Shown here piece by piece: positions 23,266 through 29,155 of a stretch of 29,155 nt of DNA. The notes beneath the pieces were generated by a model, which saw only the letters and a program-made list of their open reading frames with translations, had not been told where the DNA came from and searched no databases. This stretch comes from JAZRUF01 sp045636205 (GTDB lineage: Bacteria; Bacillota; Clostridia; Oscillospirales; JAAYXM01), in NCBI GenBank assembly GCA_045636205.1, contig JAZTXE010000110.1, positions 1 through 29,155 of the forward strand, written 5' to 3'. The translations under genes and the position numbers were made by a program. Positions within the stretch are counted from its first letter, which is position 1. The number at the start of each line of letters is the position of its first letter.

Positions 23266-23973
23266 ATGTATAAATTCAGTATTAAACTTTGTGATAAAAA
23301 CACGGATGCCTGCGGAATATCAAACATAGAGGTAAAAGACGGATTTTTCGGTCAGCCTATATCAGAGATGGACGGGAAATGCGTTCAGGATAGCCGAGAC
23401 TGGCTTATATATAACATGAAAAGAGTGGTTATATATACCGTGAGCTTACCCGTAGAGTGCTCGGATAAATATGTCCGTGCGCTGCAGAATGCGCGTGCAC
23501 TCGGTGTTGAGGCGGTTAAAATCTGCGCATGTGCCCTGGGAGAATGCTCGGATAAGACGGCTGAGAATCTTTTGGAAATCTTTAAAATCGCGCAGGCGAT
23601 AGGGGTTAAGATTGCGTTTGAACCTAAAGCGGTATACCCGAATTTTACAATGGATTTTTACGGAAAAATCAGATGCGATGTTACGCGTCTTATATATAAT
23701 CCGTCCGAGTATGTAAAAGAAAACAAAAACCCGTTTTTGCAGGTTTTATATAAGAATAAATTCAAGGATGACATTATCCTTCTAAGGGTAAATGACAGGC
23801 TGTATAACGGTGGCTATACGATGCCGGAGCGTGGAAACAGTGAGGTAAAAGAATGTGCATCCATTCTTCTTGCGAGAAGCTACCAAGGATATTTTTCATT
23901 CGAGCCTTATCTGGAAAATGTTTCGGTTAAAAAGATAATTGAAGCATTTCTCGAAACGCTTACTAAAATGTAA
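23266..23973 (+). CDS. TIM-barrel sugar-phosphate isomerase/epimerase-like protein
   Basis: 235 aa, resembling the xylose-isomerase-like TIM barrel family (PF01261) but short and divergent. The best anchors are the strand ending VKIAFEPKAVYP, with a Glu where the family has its first metal ligand, and the C-terminal VNDRLYNGGYTMPERGNSEV then YQGYFSFEPYLE, matching the usual H-V-K-D...G.G and G-x-x-S-x-E ending. The His of that HxKD motif is replaced by Asn-containing VND, and no D-x-x-H is evident in the middle (IYNPSEYVKE), so catalysis may be altered or lost. It is 14 bases after the acetyltransferase gene with GGGGGAAG before the ATG, and 19 bases before the cyclase-like gene. Function is not assignable. 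Confidence 0.7.
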   Translation: MYKFSIKLCDKNTDACGISNIEVKDGFFGQPISEMDGKCVQDSRDWLIYNMKRVVIYTVSLPVECSDKYVRALQNARALGVEAVKICACALGECSDKTAENLLEIFKIAQAIGVKIAFEPKAVYPNFTMDFYGKIRCDVTRLIYNPSEYVKENKNPFLQVLYKNKFKDDIILLRVNDRLYNGGYTMPERGNSEVKECASILLARSYQGYFSFEPYLENVSVKKIIEAFLETLTKM

Positions 23974-23992
23974 ATTAGGGACGTGAACATAC

Positions 23993-24652
23993 GTGATTGA
24001 TATTACGGGCGTTATATATGACGGGATGTGGGACTATGAACCACCGTTTCCGAACATAAATATAAAGCCGCTTCCTGAGGTCCCGTGGGTGGAAAATAAG
24101 GTCTATTGTGAGATATTTGACGGTCTGCATTCTCAGACCGGAACTTATCTTGAAACACCTGCGCACTTTTTGGGCGATAAGTCGTATCCGCTTATAGATG
24201 TTCCGATTGAGAGGATACATGATGTTGATGCGGTGGTACTTAAACTATCGGGCTTTAAAGCGGGAAAAGGGAGACTGCCTATAACTGCAGAGCAGCTCGA
24301 AGCGTGCAGTCAGTCTCGGCTTATAAAACCCGGTGATGCCTTGCTTGTAAGCTGCGATTGGGGAAGATATTGGCGTGAGCCGTTTTACCTTTCGGAGTCA
24401 CCGTATTTTACGTTGGATGCGATGCGCTGGTTAATTGCAAAGAAACCAGGTATATTGGGAAGCGATACTCCGCGGTGGGAGAACTTAGACAATCTGCAAG
24501 GATTCTTTCCTGAGTTTTACGATGCGGATATTCTGATGCTTGCACCGTGTGTTAATCTTGAGAAAGCTGAGGAGCGAAAAATGAAGCTTTCGGCGCTTCC
24601 GATTAAGGTTGAGAAAACAAGCTGTGCGCCTTGCCGCGCGGTTTTGTATTAA
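23993..24652 (+). CDS. Cyclase-family (kynurenine formamidase-like) metal-dependent hydrolase homologue
   Basis: 219 aa, related to the cyclase family (PF04199), which includes KynB and polyketide cyclases. The hallmark metal motif H-x-G-T-H-x-D-x-P-x-H appears here as QTGTYLETPAHF, preceded by LHS. The first two His are Gln and Tyr, Asp is Glu, and the last His is kept. The middle DALLVSCDWGRYWRE and the late PGILGSDTPRWENLDN match the family's G-D strand and substrate loop. The C-terminus ends SCAPCRAVLY, where many members have G-A-P-x-R. The start is GTG 23993 (MIDITGVIYDGMW), with AGGGA upstream. Third gene of the cassette. It could be active with altered metal binding, or a non-hydrolytic relative. 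Confidence 0.78.
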   Translation: MIDITGVIYDGMWDYEPPFPNINIKPLPEVPWVENKVYCEIFDGLHSQTGTYLETPAHFLGDKSYPLIDVPIERIHDVDAVVLKLSGFKAGKGRLPITAEQLEACSQSRLIKPGDALLVSCDWGRYWREPFYLSESPYFTLDAMRWLIAKKPGILGSDTPRWENLDNLQGFFPEFYDADILMLAPCVNLEKAEERKMKLSALPIKVEKTSCAPCRAVLY

Positions 24653-24712
24653 AAAGTAATATGAAGGTTTTTAAATGTTTTTAATGCTTTAAATAAGGGG
24701 AATAGTAATATT

Positions 24713-25786
24713 ATGCTTGAAAAATTGGCGTTTATTGAAGAAAAATTCAATTCAATCGAGGAGCAGCTTGCTCAGCCTTCGCTTTATGATGATCCTGCTG
24801 CTGCGGCAAAGCTTTTAAAAGAACAAAAGGAGCTTGCTCCGATTGTTGAGGCGTATAGGGATTATAAGAGAGCGGAAAAGGATGCTGCAGATGCTCAGGA
24901 ATTGCTCAGCGGACAGACTGATGCTGAGCTTAAGGAGCTTGCACAAGAAGAACTGCAGGGCGCAAAGGAAGATATGGAGCGCCTTGAGCAGGAACTTAGA
25001 ATTCTACTTTTGCCTACAGACCCGAACGATGAGAAAAACGTAATTGTTGAAATTCGTGGTGGTGCCGGCGGCGAAGAAGCTGCACTCTTTGCGGCAAATC
25101 TTTATCGCATGTATACAATGTATGCAGAGTCGCGCCGTTGGCAACATGAAATTGTAAACATAAATGAAACCGAGCTCGGCGGAATTAAGGAAATCAGCTT
25201 TGAAATAACCGGTTCGGGTGCATATTCGCGTTTTAAATTTGAAAGCGGTGTGCACAGAGTTCAGCGTGTACCGGATACTGAGTCCTCCGGACGTATACAC
25301 ACCTCTACCGTCACGGTTGCGGTGCTTCCGGAAGCAGAAGAGGTTGAGGTTGACTTAAATCCGTCAGATGTCGATGTGGATACATTCCGTGCATCGGGTG
25401 CAGGTGGTCAGCATGTTAATAAAACCGAGTCTGCGATTCGCCTTACGCACAGACCTACAGGAATTGTTGTAGAATGTCAGGATGAGCGCAGTCAGCATAA
25501 AAACCGCGAGCGTGCGTTTAAGATTTTACGCTCCAAAATTTATGAGATACAGCGCGCCCAGCAAGCAAATGAGATTGCCGCTGAGCGTAAAAGTCAGGTC
25601 GGTACCGGTGATAGAAGCGAGAGAATACGTACGTATAACTACCCGCAGGGAAGAGTTACGGACCATCGCATAGGGCTTACTCTATATAAGCTTGAAAATT
25701 TCTTGAACGGCGATATGGATGAAATGATAGACGCGATAGTAACTGCAGACCAGGCGGAAAAGCTCCGCGCAAGTGAAGAGGCTTAA
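24713..25786 (+). CDS. prfA: Peptide chain release factor 1
   Basis: Class I release factor reading UAA and UAG stop codons on the ribosome, 357 aa, full length. The N-terminal coiled-coil domain is followed by GGAGGEEAALFAANLYRMY, the codon-recognition region around RVQRVPDTESSGRIHTSTVT, and the catalytic GGQ at 231-233 in GAGGQHVNKTESAIRLTH. The P-x-T tripeptide is PDT here and there is no S-P-F, so this is RF1 and not RF2. AAGGGG precedes ATG 24713. An A+T-rich 60-base gap upstream may hold a promoter, but no clear -35/-10 pair was found. hemK/prmC, often adjacent in this lineage, is not present here. Confidence 0.97.
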   Translation: MLEKLAFIEEKFNSIEEQLAQPSLYDDPAAAAKLLKEQKELAPIVEAYRDYKRAEKDAADAQELLSGQTDAELKELAQEELQGAKEDMERLEQELRILLLPTDPNDEKNVIVEIRGGAGGEEAALFAANLYRMYTMYAESRRWQHEIVNINETELGGIKEISFEITGSGAYSRFKFESGVHRVQRVPDTESSGRIHTSTVTVAVLPEAEEVEVDLNPSDVDVDTFRASGAGGQHVNKTESAIRLTHRPTGIVVECQDERSQHKNRERAFKILRSKIYEIQRAQQANEIAAERKSQVGTGDRSERIRTYNYPQGRVTDHRIGLTLYKLENFLNGDMDEMIDAIVTADQAEKLRASEEA

Positions 25787-25787
25787 G

Positions 25788-25806
25788 AAAAACAGAAGCT
25801 GTTTTT
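25788..25806 (+). terminator. Small hairpin after prfA, possible weak terminator
   Basis: AAAAACAG and CTGTTTTT form a perfect 8-bp stem with a 3-base loop directly after the prfA stop codon. The T-run is part of the stem, so termination may be leaky. Confidence 0.4.
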
Positions 25807-25809
25807 GAT

Positions 25810-25837
25810 TTGCACAGACGTTCTGCGTGCATAAAAT
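25810..25837 (+). promoter_or_regulatory. Possible promoter upstream of sua5
   Basis: TTGCAC (25810-25815), a 16-base spacer and TAAAAT (25832-25837). The -35 is poor (3 of 6), so this is tentative. Confidence 0.35.
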
Positions 25838-25858
25838 TTCGGAAATGGAGATGCGAAA

Positions 25859-26905
25859 ATGCAAACTGAAATTTTAACTGTTTCCAGTATTGTTGAAGAT
25901 ATTGATAAAATAAATAAGGCAGGAAAACTTTTGCGCGAGGGAAATGTGGTTGCGATACCCACAGAGACCGTGTACGGACTTGCGGCCAATGCCTTGGATG
26001 AAAAAGCTGTCAGTGAAATTTTTAAGGCAAAGGGCAGACCTCAGGATAATCCGCTTATTGTTCATATTTCCGAGGTCTATGACATGGAGAAACTGTGTGA
26101 TTCGGTTCCTGAGAATGCATATAAACTTGCAAACGCATTTTGGCCGGGACCGCTTACTATGATAATGAAGAAAAATGATACGGTTTCCGAAACGGTTACC
26201 GCGGGCTTGGATACGGTTGGAATACGTTGCCCGCGAGGCAGATTTGCAAGGGCAATAATACGCGCCGCCGGTGTTCCGCTGGCAGCGCCTTCAGCCAATA
26301 CCTCGGGAAAACCCAGCCCTACATGCGTGCAGCATGTTATTGATGATTTAAATGGTAAAATTCCGGCTATCGTTGACGGAGGCGCGTGCAGCGTTGGCGT
26401 TGAGTCAACCGTTGTTGATTTGACGACTAATCCGCCGACTTTGCTAAGACCCGGCGGAATTACCGCGGCGCAGCTTAAGGAAGTGCTGGGTGAGTTAAAT
26501 GAGGACCGTGCTCTTACCCAGAACGTCGGAGAAGGCGAAAAGGTGCGTGCGCCCGGAATGAAGTATCGCCATTATGCACCGAGTGCTCCGGTCGTGATTT
26601 TAAAGGGCGATGAAGAAAAAGTTTATGATTACCTTCTTGAGCAATCCAAGGACAAAAAGATTTCTTTCCTGTGCTACGGTGAGGAAAGTAAGAGTAAACT
26701 TCCGGCAGGTGTAGAGATTGAGATTTATGCGTCAAGTGACAATCCGGAAGATTTGGCGCGCGGACTTTTTGATGCACTGCGTAGATTAGACGGTCGTGAC
26801 ACTGATATAATATATGCCCGGGTTCCGGAAAATGGTGATGGATTAGAGCAGGCGATTGTCAATCGCCTGGAGAAGGCCGCAGGTTTTGCAAAAGTTGAGC
26901 TTTAA
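25859..26905 (+). CDS. L-threonylcarbamoyladenylate synthase (Sua5 type)
   Basis: Makes threonylcarbamoyl-AMP from threonine, bicarbonate and ATP for the t6A37 modification of ANN-reading tRNAs. It is 348 aa, the long Sua5/YwlC form, with an N-terminal TsaC/YrdC domain (about 15-205), a linker and a C-terminal Sua5 domain (about 230-345). YrdC motifs: VAIPTETVYGLAANAL, KAKGRPQDNPLIVHI, AFWPGPLTMI, the GIRCPRG strand, PLAAPSANTSGKPSPT and VESTVVD. The linker MKYRHYAPSAPV is the conserved Sua5 active-site cover. GGAGATG precedes ATG 25859. It is likely co-transcribed with coaE and the aminopeptidase. Confidence 0.95.
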   Translation: MQTEILTVSSIVEDIDKINKAGKLLREGNVVAIPTETVYGLAANALDEKAVSEIFKAKGRPQDNPLIVHISEVYDMEKLCDSVPENAYKLANAFWPGPLTMIMKKNDTVSETVTAGLDTVGIRCPRGRFARAIIRAAGVPLAAPSANTSGKPSPTCVQHVIDDLNGKIPAIVDGGACSVGVESTVVDLTTNPPTLLRPGGITAAQLKEVLGELNEDRALTQNVGEGEKVRAPGMKYRHYAPSAPVVILKGDEEKVYDYLLEQSKDKKISFLCYGEESKSKLPAGVEIEIYASSDNPEDLARGLFDALRRLDGRDTDIIYARVPENGDGLEQAIVNRLEKAAGFAKVEL

Positions 26906-26914
26906 TCCTTTTGA

Positions 26915-26920
26915 AGGGAG
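26915..26920 (+). promoter_or_regulatory. Ribosome binding site fixing the coaE start
   Basis: AGGGAG ends 8 bases before ATG 26929. It argues against the TTG at 26911, which would add six residues ahead of the family's usual M-x-x-x-G-x-T-G-G start. Confidence 0.75.
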
Positions 26921-26928
26921 AAAAAATA

Positions 26929-27537
26929 ATGCTTATAGTCGGCGTTACAGGTGGAAGCGGTAGCGGTAAAACCACTGTGTCGCAATCTCTTGGGCGTATA
27001 GCGGGTAACAGTATTGATGCTGATGCGGTTTACCATGAACTGTTGGAGAGTTGCGTTGTGATGCGCAAGGAGATAATAGAGAGATTTCCATCTGCTCGTG
27101 ATGAATCTAACAGGATAGACAGGAGAAAACTTGCCAAGACGGTTTTTTCTGATGCCGAGGCACTAAAGGATTTAAACAGCATTACTCACCGTTATGTTGT
27201 AAGAGAAATTGAAAGACGTATAGGTGACAGTTATCGCGGAAATTCTGAAATAACAGTTATAGATGCGGCTGCGCTTTTTGAAAGCGGCGTTGACAGCATA
27301 TGCGATGTGACGGTCGGTGTTATTGCACCGCGAAATCTCAGAATAAAGCGCATAATGGAGCGTGATAATTTGGATGAGGTAAGAGCGGCTCTTAGAATTG
27401 ATGCTCAACCTGATGAGTCTTTTTATCGCGAAAGGTGCGATTATATCATAGACACCGGCGGAGAAATCAGCGCAGATGAACATGCCGCATTTTTATATCA
27501 ACAGATTATGGAAGGAATGAATTTGCCCAATGAGTGA
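26929..27537 (+). CDS. coaE: Dephospho-CoA kinase
   Basis: Final enzyme of coenzyme A synthesis, phosphorylating the 3'-OH of dephospho-CoA; 202 aa, the normal length. The P-loop is GGSGSGKTT (8-16). The family's D-A-D motif follows as SIDADAVYHELL, and later NSITHRYVVREIERRI carries the conserved H-P/T-x-V-like segment (here I-T-H-R-Y). IDAAALFESGVDSICDVTVGV matches the conserved D-x-P/A-L-L-F-E region. ATG 26929 is preferred over TTG 26911 because of AGGGAG upstream. It overlaps the M18 gene by 8 bases, so translation is probably coupled. Confidence 0.94.
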   Translation: MLIVGVTGGSGSGKTTVSQSLGRIAGNSIDADAVYHELLESCVVMRKEIIERFPSARDESNRIDRRKLAKTVFSDAEALKDLNSITHRYVVREIERRIGDSYRGNSEITVIDAAALFESGVDSICDVTVGVIAPRNLRIKRIMERDNLDEVRAALRIDAQPDESFYRERCDYIIDTGGEISADEHAAFLYQQIMEGMNLPNE

Positions 27538-28942
27538 GAAGAATACAAAAATTGAAGAAATTCGCAAAAAACTCAGCAATAAACCTAAAAATGGATACGA
27601 TATTATCGGTGATGCTGACCGTGCGGAAATGAATTCGTTTTGTCAGGAATATAAGGCGTTTTTAGATATAGGAAAAACCGAGCGCGAGTGTGTAAATCAA
27701 GCTATTCGTGAAGCGGAAGCTGCGGGGTTTCACGAATATAAAAGAGGAGAAGAACTAAAGTGCGGAGATAAAATTTATACAAACAACCGTGGCAAAAGCA
27801 TAATACTGGCAGTTATAGGCACAAAGGATGTAAGCTCAGGTGCAAATATAGCCGCGGCACATATTGATGCGCCGAGGATTGATTTAAAGCAAAATCCGCT
27901 GTATCAGGACAATGAGTTTGCCATGTTTAAAACTCATTATTACGGTGGTATAAAGAAATACCAGTGGCCGGCAATACCGCTTGAGCTTCGAGGTGTTATA
28001 GCACTCAAAAACGGTGAGACGGTTTCGGTATCCGTTGGAGATAAAGAGGATGATCCGATTTTCACGATAACTGATCTGCTTCCGCATTTGGGCAAGGATC
28101 AGATGTCAAAGACTATGTCAGAAGGATTTACCGGTGAGAATTTGAATTTGCTTATAGGAAGTGAACCGATAAGCGGCGCGGAAGGTGAGGCAGATGCAGT
28201 AAAGCTTAATCTGCTTAAGATACTCAATGAAAAATACGGGATTGTCGAAGAGGATTTCTTATCCGCAGAGTTATCCATCGTCCCTGCATTCAAGGCAAGG
28301 GATTTAGGGTTTGACCGCTCCATGATAGGTGCGTACGGACATGATGACAGGGTGTGTGCATATCCGGCACTGCGTGCGCTTTTGGAGCTTGATGCTCCGG
28401 AGAGGACTGCAGTTTGCGTTCTGGCGGACAAAGAGGAAATCGGCTCGGAAGGCGTAAGCGGCATGAAGAGCAAATATTTTGACGCGTTTATGGAAGATTT
28501 ATGCGTGGCATTTGGTGTGACTCTGCGCGAATGCTATGAGAAATCCTGCTGTCTGTCCGCGGATGTTACGGTTGCTTTTGACCCGAACTTCCCGGAGGTT
28601 TTGGACACGAGAAATGCGGCAAAGCTCAATTACGGTATTGCACTTTGCAAGTATACTGGGTCGCGCGGAAAGAGTGGAGCAAGCGATGCTTCTGCCGAGC
28701 TTGTAGCTCGTATGCGTAGGATATTCGACGATGCAGGTGCTTTATGGCAGATGGGAGCGCTTGGTAAAGTCGATCAAGGCGGTGGTGGCACCGTTGCGAT
28801 GTATATGGCAGAAAGAAACATTGACACGATTGACGCAGGTGTCCCGGTGTTGAGTATGCATGCGCCGTTTGAAGTGGTTTCAAAGTTGGATGTATATATG
28901 ACCAAAAAGGCGGTCAGCGCGTTCTTTAATGAGAAAGCGTAA
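27530..28942 (+). CDS. M18-family metalloaminopeptidase
   Basis: Cytosolic two-zinc aminopeptidase removing N-terminal residues from peptides, 470 aa. Family motifs in order: AAHIDAPRIDL with the first zinc ligand, the GGIKKYQWPAIPLELRG insert typical of M18, GAYGHDDRVCAYPALRAL with the bridging Asp, DKEEIGSEGVSG with the catalytic Glu pair, and SMHAPFEVVSKLD with the last zinc His. It resembles the clostridial M18 group rather than DNPEP. ATG 27530 lies within the last 8 bases of coaE. A bidirectional terminator follows 17 bases after the stop. Confidence 0.95.
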   Translation: MSEKNTKIEEIRKKLSNKPKNGYDIIGDADRAEMNSFCQEYKAFLDIGKTERECVNQAIREAEAAGFHEYKRGEELKCGDKIYTNNRGKSIILAVIGTKDVSSGANIAAAHIDAPRIDLKQNPLYQDNEFAMFKTHYYGGIKKYQWPAIPLELRGVIALKNGETVSVSVGDKEDDPIFTITDLLPHLGKDQMSKTMSEGFTGENLNLLIGSEPISGAEGEADAVKLNLLKILNEKYGIVEEDFLSAELSIVPAFKARDLGFDRSMIGAYGHDDRVCAYPALRALLELDAPERTAVCVLADKEEIGSEGVSGMKSKYFDAFMEDLCVAFGVTLRECYEKSCCLSADVTVAFDPNFPEVLDTRNAAKLNYGIALCKYTGSRGKSGASDASAELVARMRRIFDDAGALWQMGALGKVDQGGGGTVAMYMAERNIDTIDAGVPVLSMHAPFEVVSKLDVYMTKKAVSAFFNEKA

Positions 28943-28959
28943 TATCCGAAATGTGTGAT

Positions 28960-28997
28960 AAAACCGGGAGGACGGTATATTCCGCCTTCCCGGTTTT
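28960..28997. terminator. Bidirectional terminator between the M18 and collagen-like genes
   Basis: AAAACCGGGAGGACGG and CCGCCTTCCCGGTTTT form a 16-bp stem with two internal mismatched or wobble positions and a 6-base loop. A-rich and T-rich ends allow use from both sides by the two convergent genes. Confidence 0.88.
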
Positions 28998-29003
28998 GAT
29001 AAT

Positions 29004-29155
29004 TTATATGCTTAAAAAGCCTGCTGCGCGTAGAGATGAGAGAAGATCGTTTACGGTTGTTATCATATCGTCAAAACATGCGGTTGCAGGTAAATCTGCC
29101 ACAGCGACCGCAGGAGTTATAGTTGCATCGGCGCCGGTAGGACCTGTAGCACCGT
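29004..29155 (-). CDS. Collagen-like repeat protein, C-terminal fragment
   Basis: Fifty codons including the stop are visible on the minus strand; the 5' part lies beyond the right edge. Reading from the edge, the last collagen repeats (GATGPTGADA) are followed by a short C-terminal domain, TPAVAVADLPATACFDDM then ITTVNDLLSSLRAAGFLSI. Gly-x-y repeats rich in G-x-T/P plus a C-terminal N-x-L-L-x-x-L-R-A-A-G-hydrophobic tail are common in clostridial surface or exosporium proteins of the BclA type, where the tail probably helps trimer assembly. It is too short to size or to know its leader. It is convergent with the M18 gene across a shared terminator. Confidence 0.82.
   Translation of the reverse strand, partial: GATGPTGADATITPAVAVADLPATACFDDMITTVNDLLSSLRAAGFLSI

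Noticed and set aside
25270..25290. Release factor P-x-T motif reading PDT as a sign of altered stop-codon use
   Set aside because: The middle residue of P-x-T varies among RF1 proteins, and genes in the window end with ordinary TAA, TAG and TGA codons.
1..29155. CRISPR array, tRNA/rRNA genes, IS elements, prophage, toxin-antitoxin modules
   Set aside because: I looked on both strands for regularly spaced repeats, cloverleaf-like sequences, transposase motifs and small paired genes and found none I could support.

Overview
The window looks like a chromosomal segment of an anaerobic, Gram-positive-type (Clostridia/Bacillota) bacterium. The sequence evidence for this is strong AGGAGG-type ribosome binding sites, short intrinsic terminators, an S-layer-homology (SLH) anchored exoprotein, an FMN riboswitch driving a RibU-type ECF transporter, indolepyruvate:ferredoxin oxidoreductase (an enzyme of anaerobes), QueH instead of QueG, and a collagen-like surface protein. 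I cannot name the genus. No tRNA, rRNA, CRISPR array, IS element or phage gene was seen.

Layout. (1) 1-6186: the C-terminal >2000 residues of a very large exported heparinase II/III-type polysaccharide lyase, open at the left edge, with Ig-like domains, a Gly-rich linker and three C-terminal SLH repeats. It converges on an AraC-type regulator (6243-7124, minus). A GHMP sugar kinase and a phosphohexomutase (7248-9794) are transcribed divergently from the regulator. Together these read as a small glycan-use locus: a lyase outside the cell, and a sensor, 1-kinase and mutase inside. (2) 9802-10709: promoter, FMN riboswitch, terminator and ribU, a riboflavin-uptake unit. (3) 10712-15752: a COG2426 membrane protein, a small membrane protein with a glycosyltransferase-like motif, recD2, comF, then an MreB/Mbl-type actin homologue under its own strong promoter. 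(4) 15785-20915: a nitroreductase, then iorA-iorB, a CofE-like (F420-0:glutamate ligase family) protein and a COG4100 PLP enzyme, probably one transcript ending at a terminator. (5) 20936-22380: queH overlapping a HAD phosphatase. (6) 22397-24652: a promoter followed by an AAC(3)-fold acetyltransferase, a TIM-barrel sugar-isomerase-like protein and a cyclase-family hydrolase-like protein. Each departs from its family's usual active-site pattern, and this trio is my best candidate for an undescribed pathway. (7) 24713-28997: housekeeping genes prfA, sua5/tsaC, coaE and an M18 aminopeptidase, ending at a bidirectional terminator shared with (8) the C-terminus of a collagen-like protein on the minus strand that runs off the right edge.

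Nearly all genes lie on the plus strand with short gaps and frequent overlaps (11683/11720, 19641/19648, 21550/21550, 27530/27537), so several operons are probably translationally coupled. The only gap above 300 bases without a gene, 9795-10104, is filled by the riboflavin control region.
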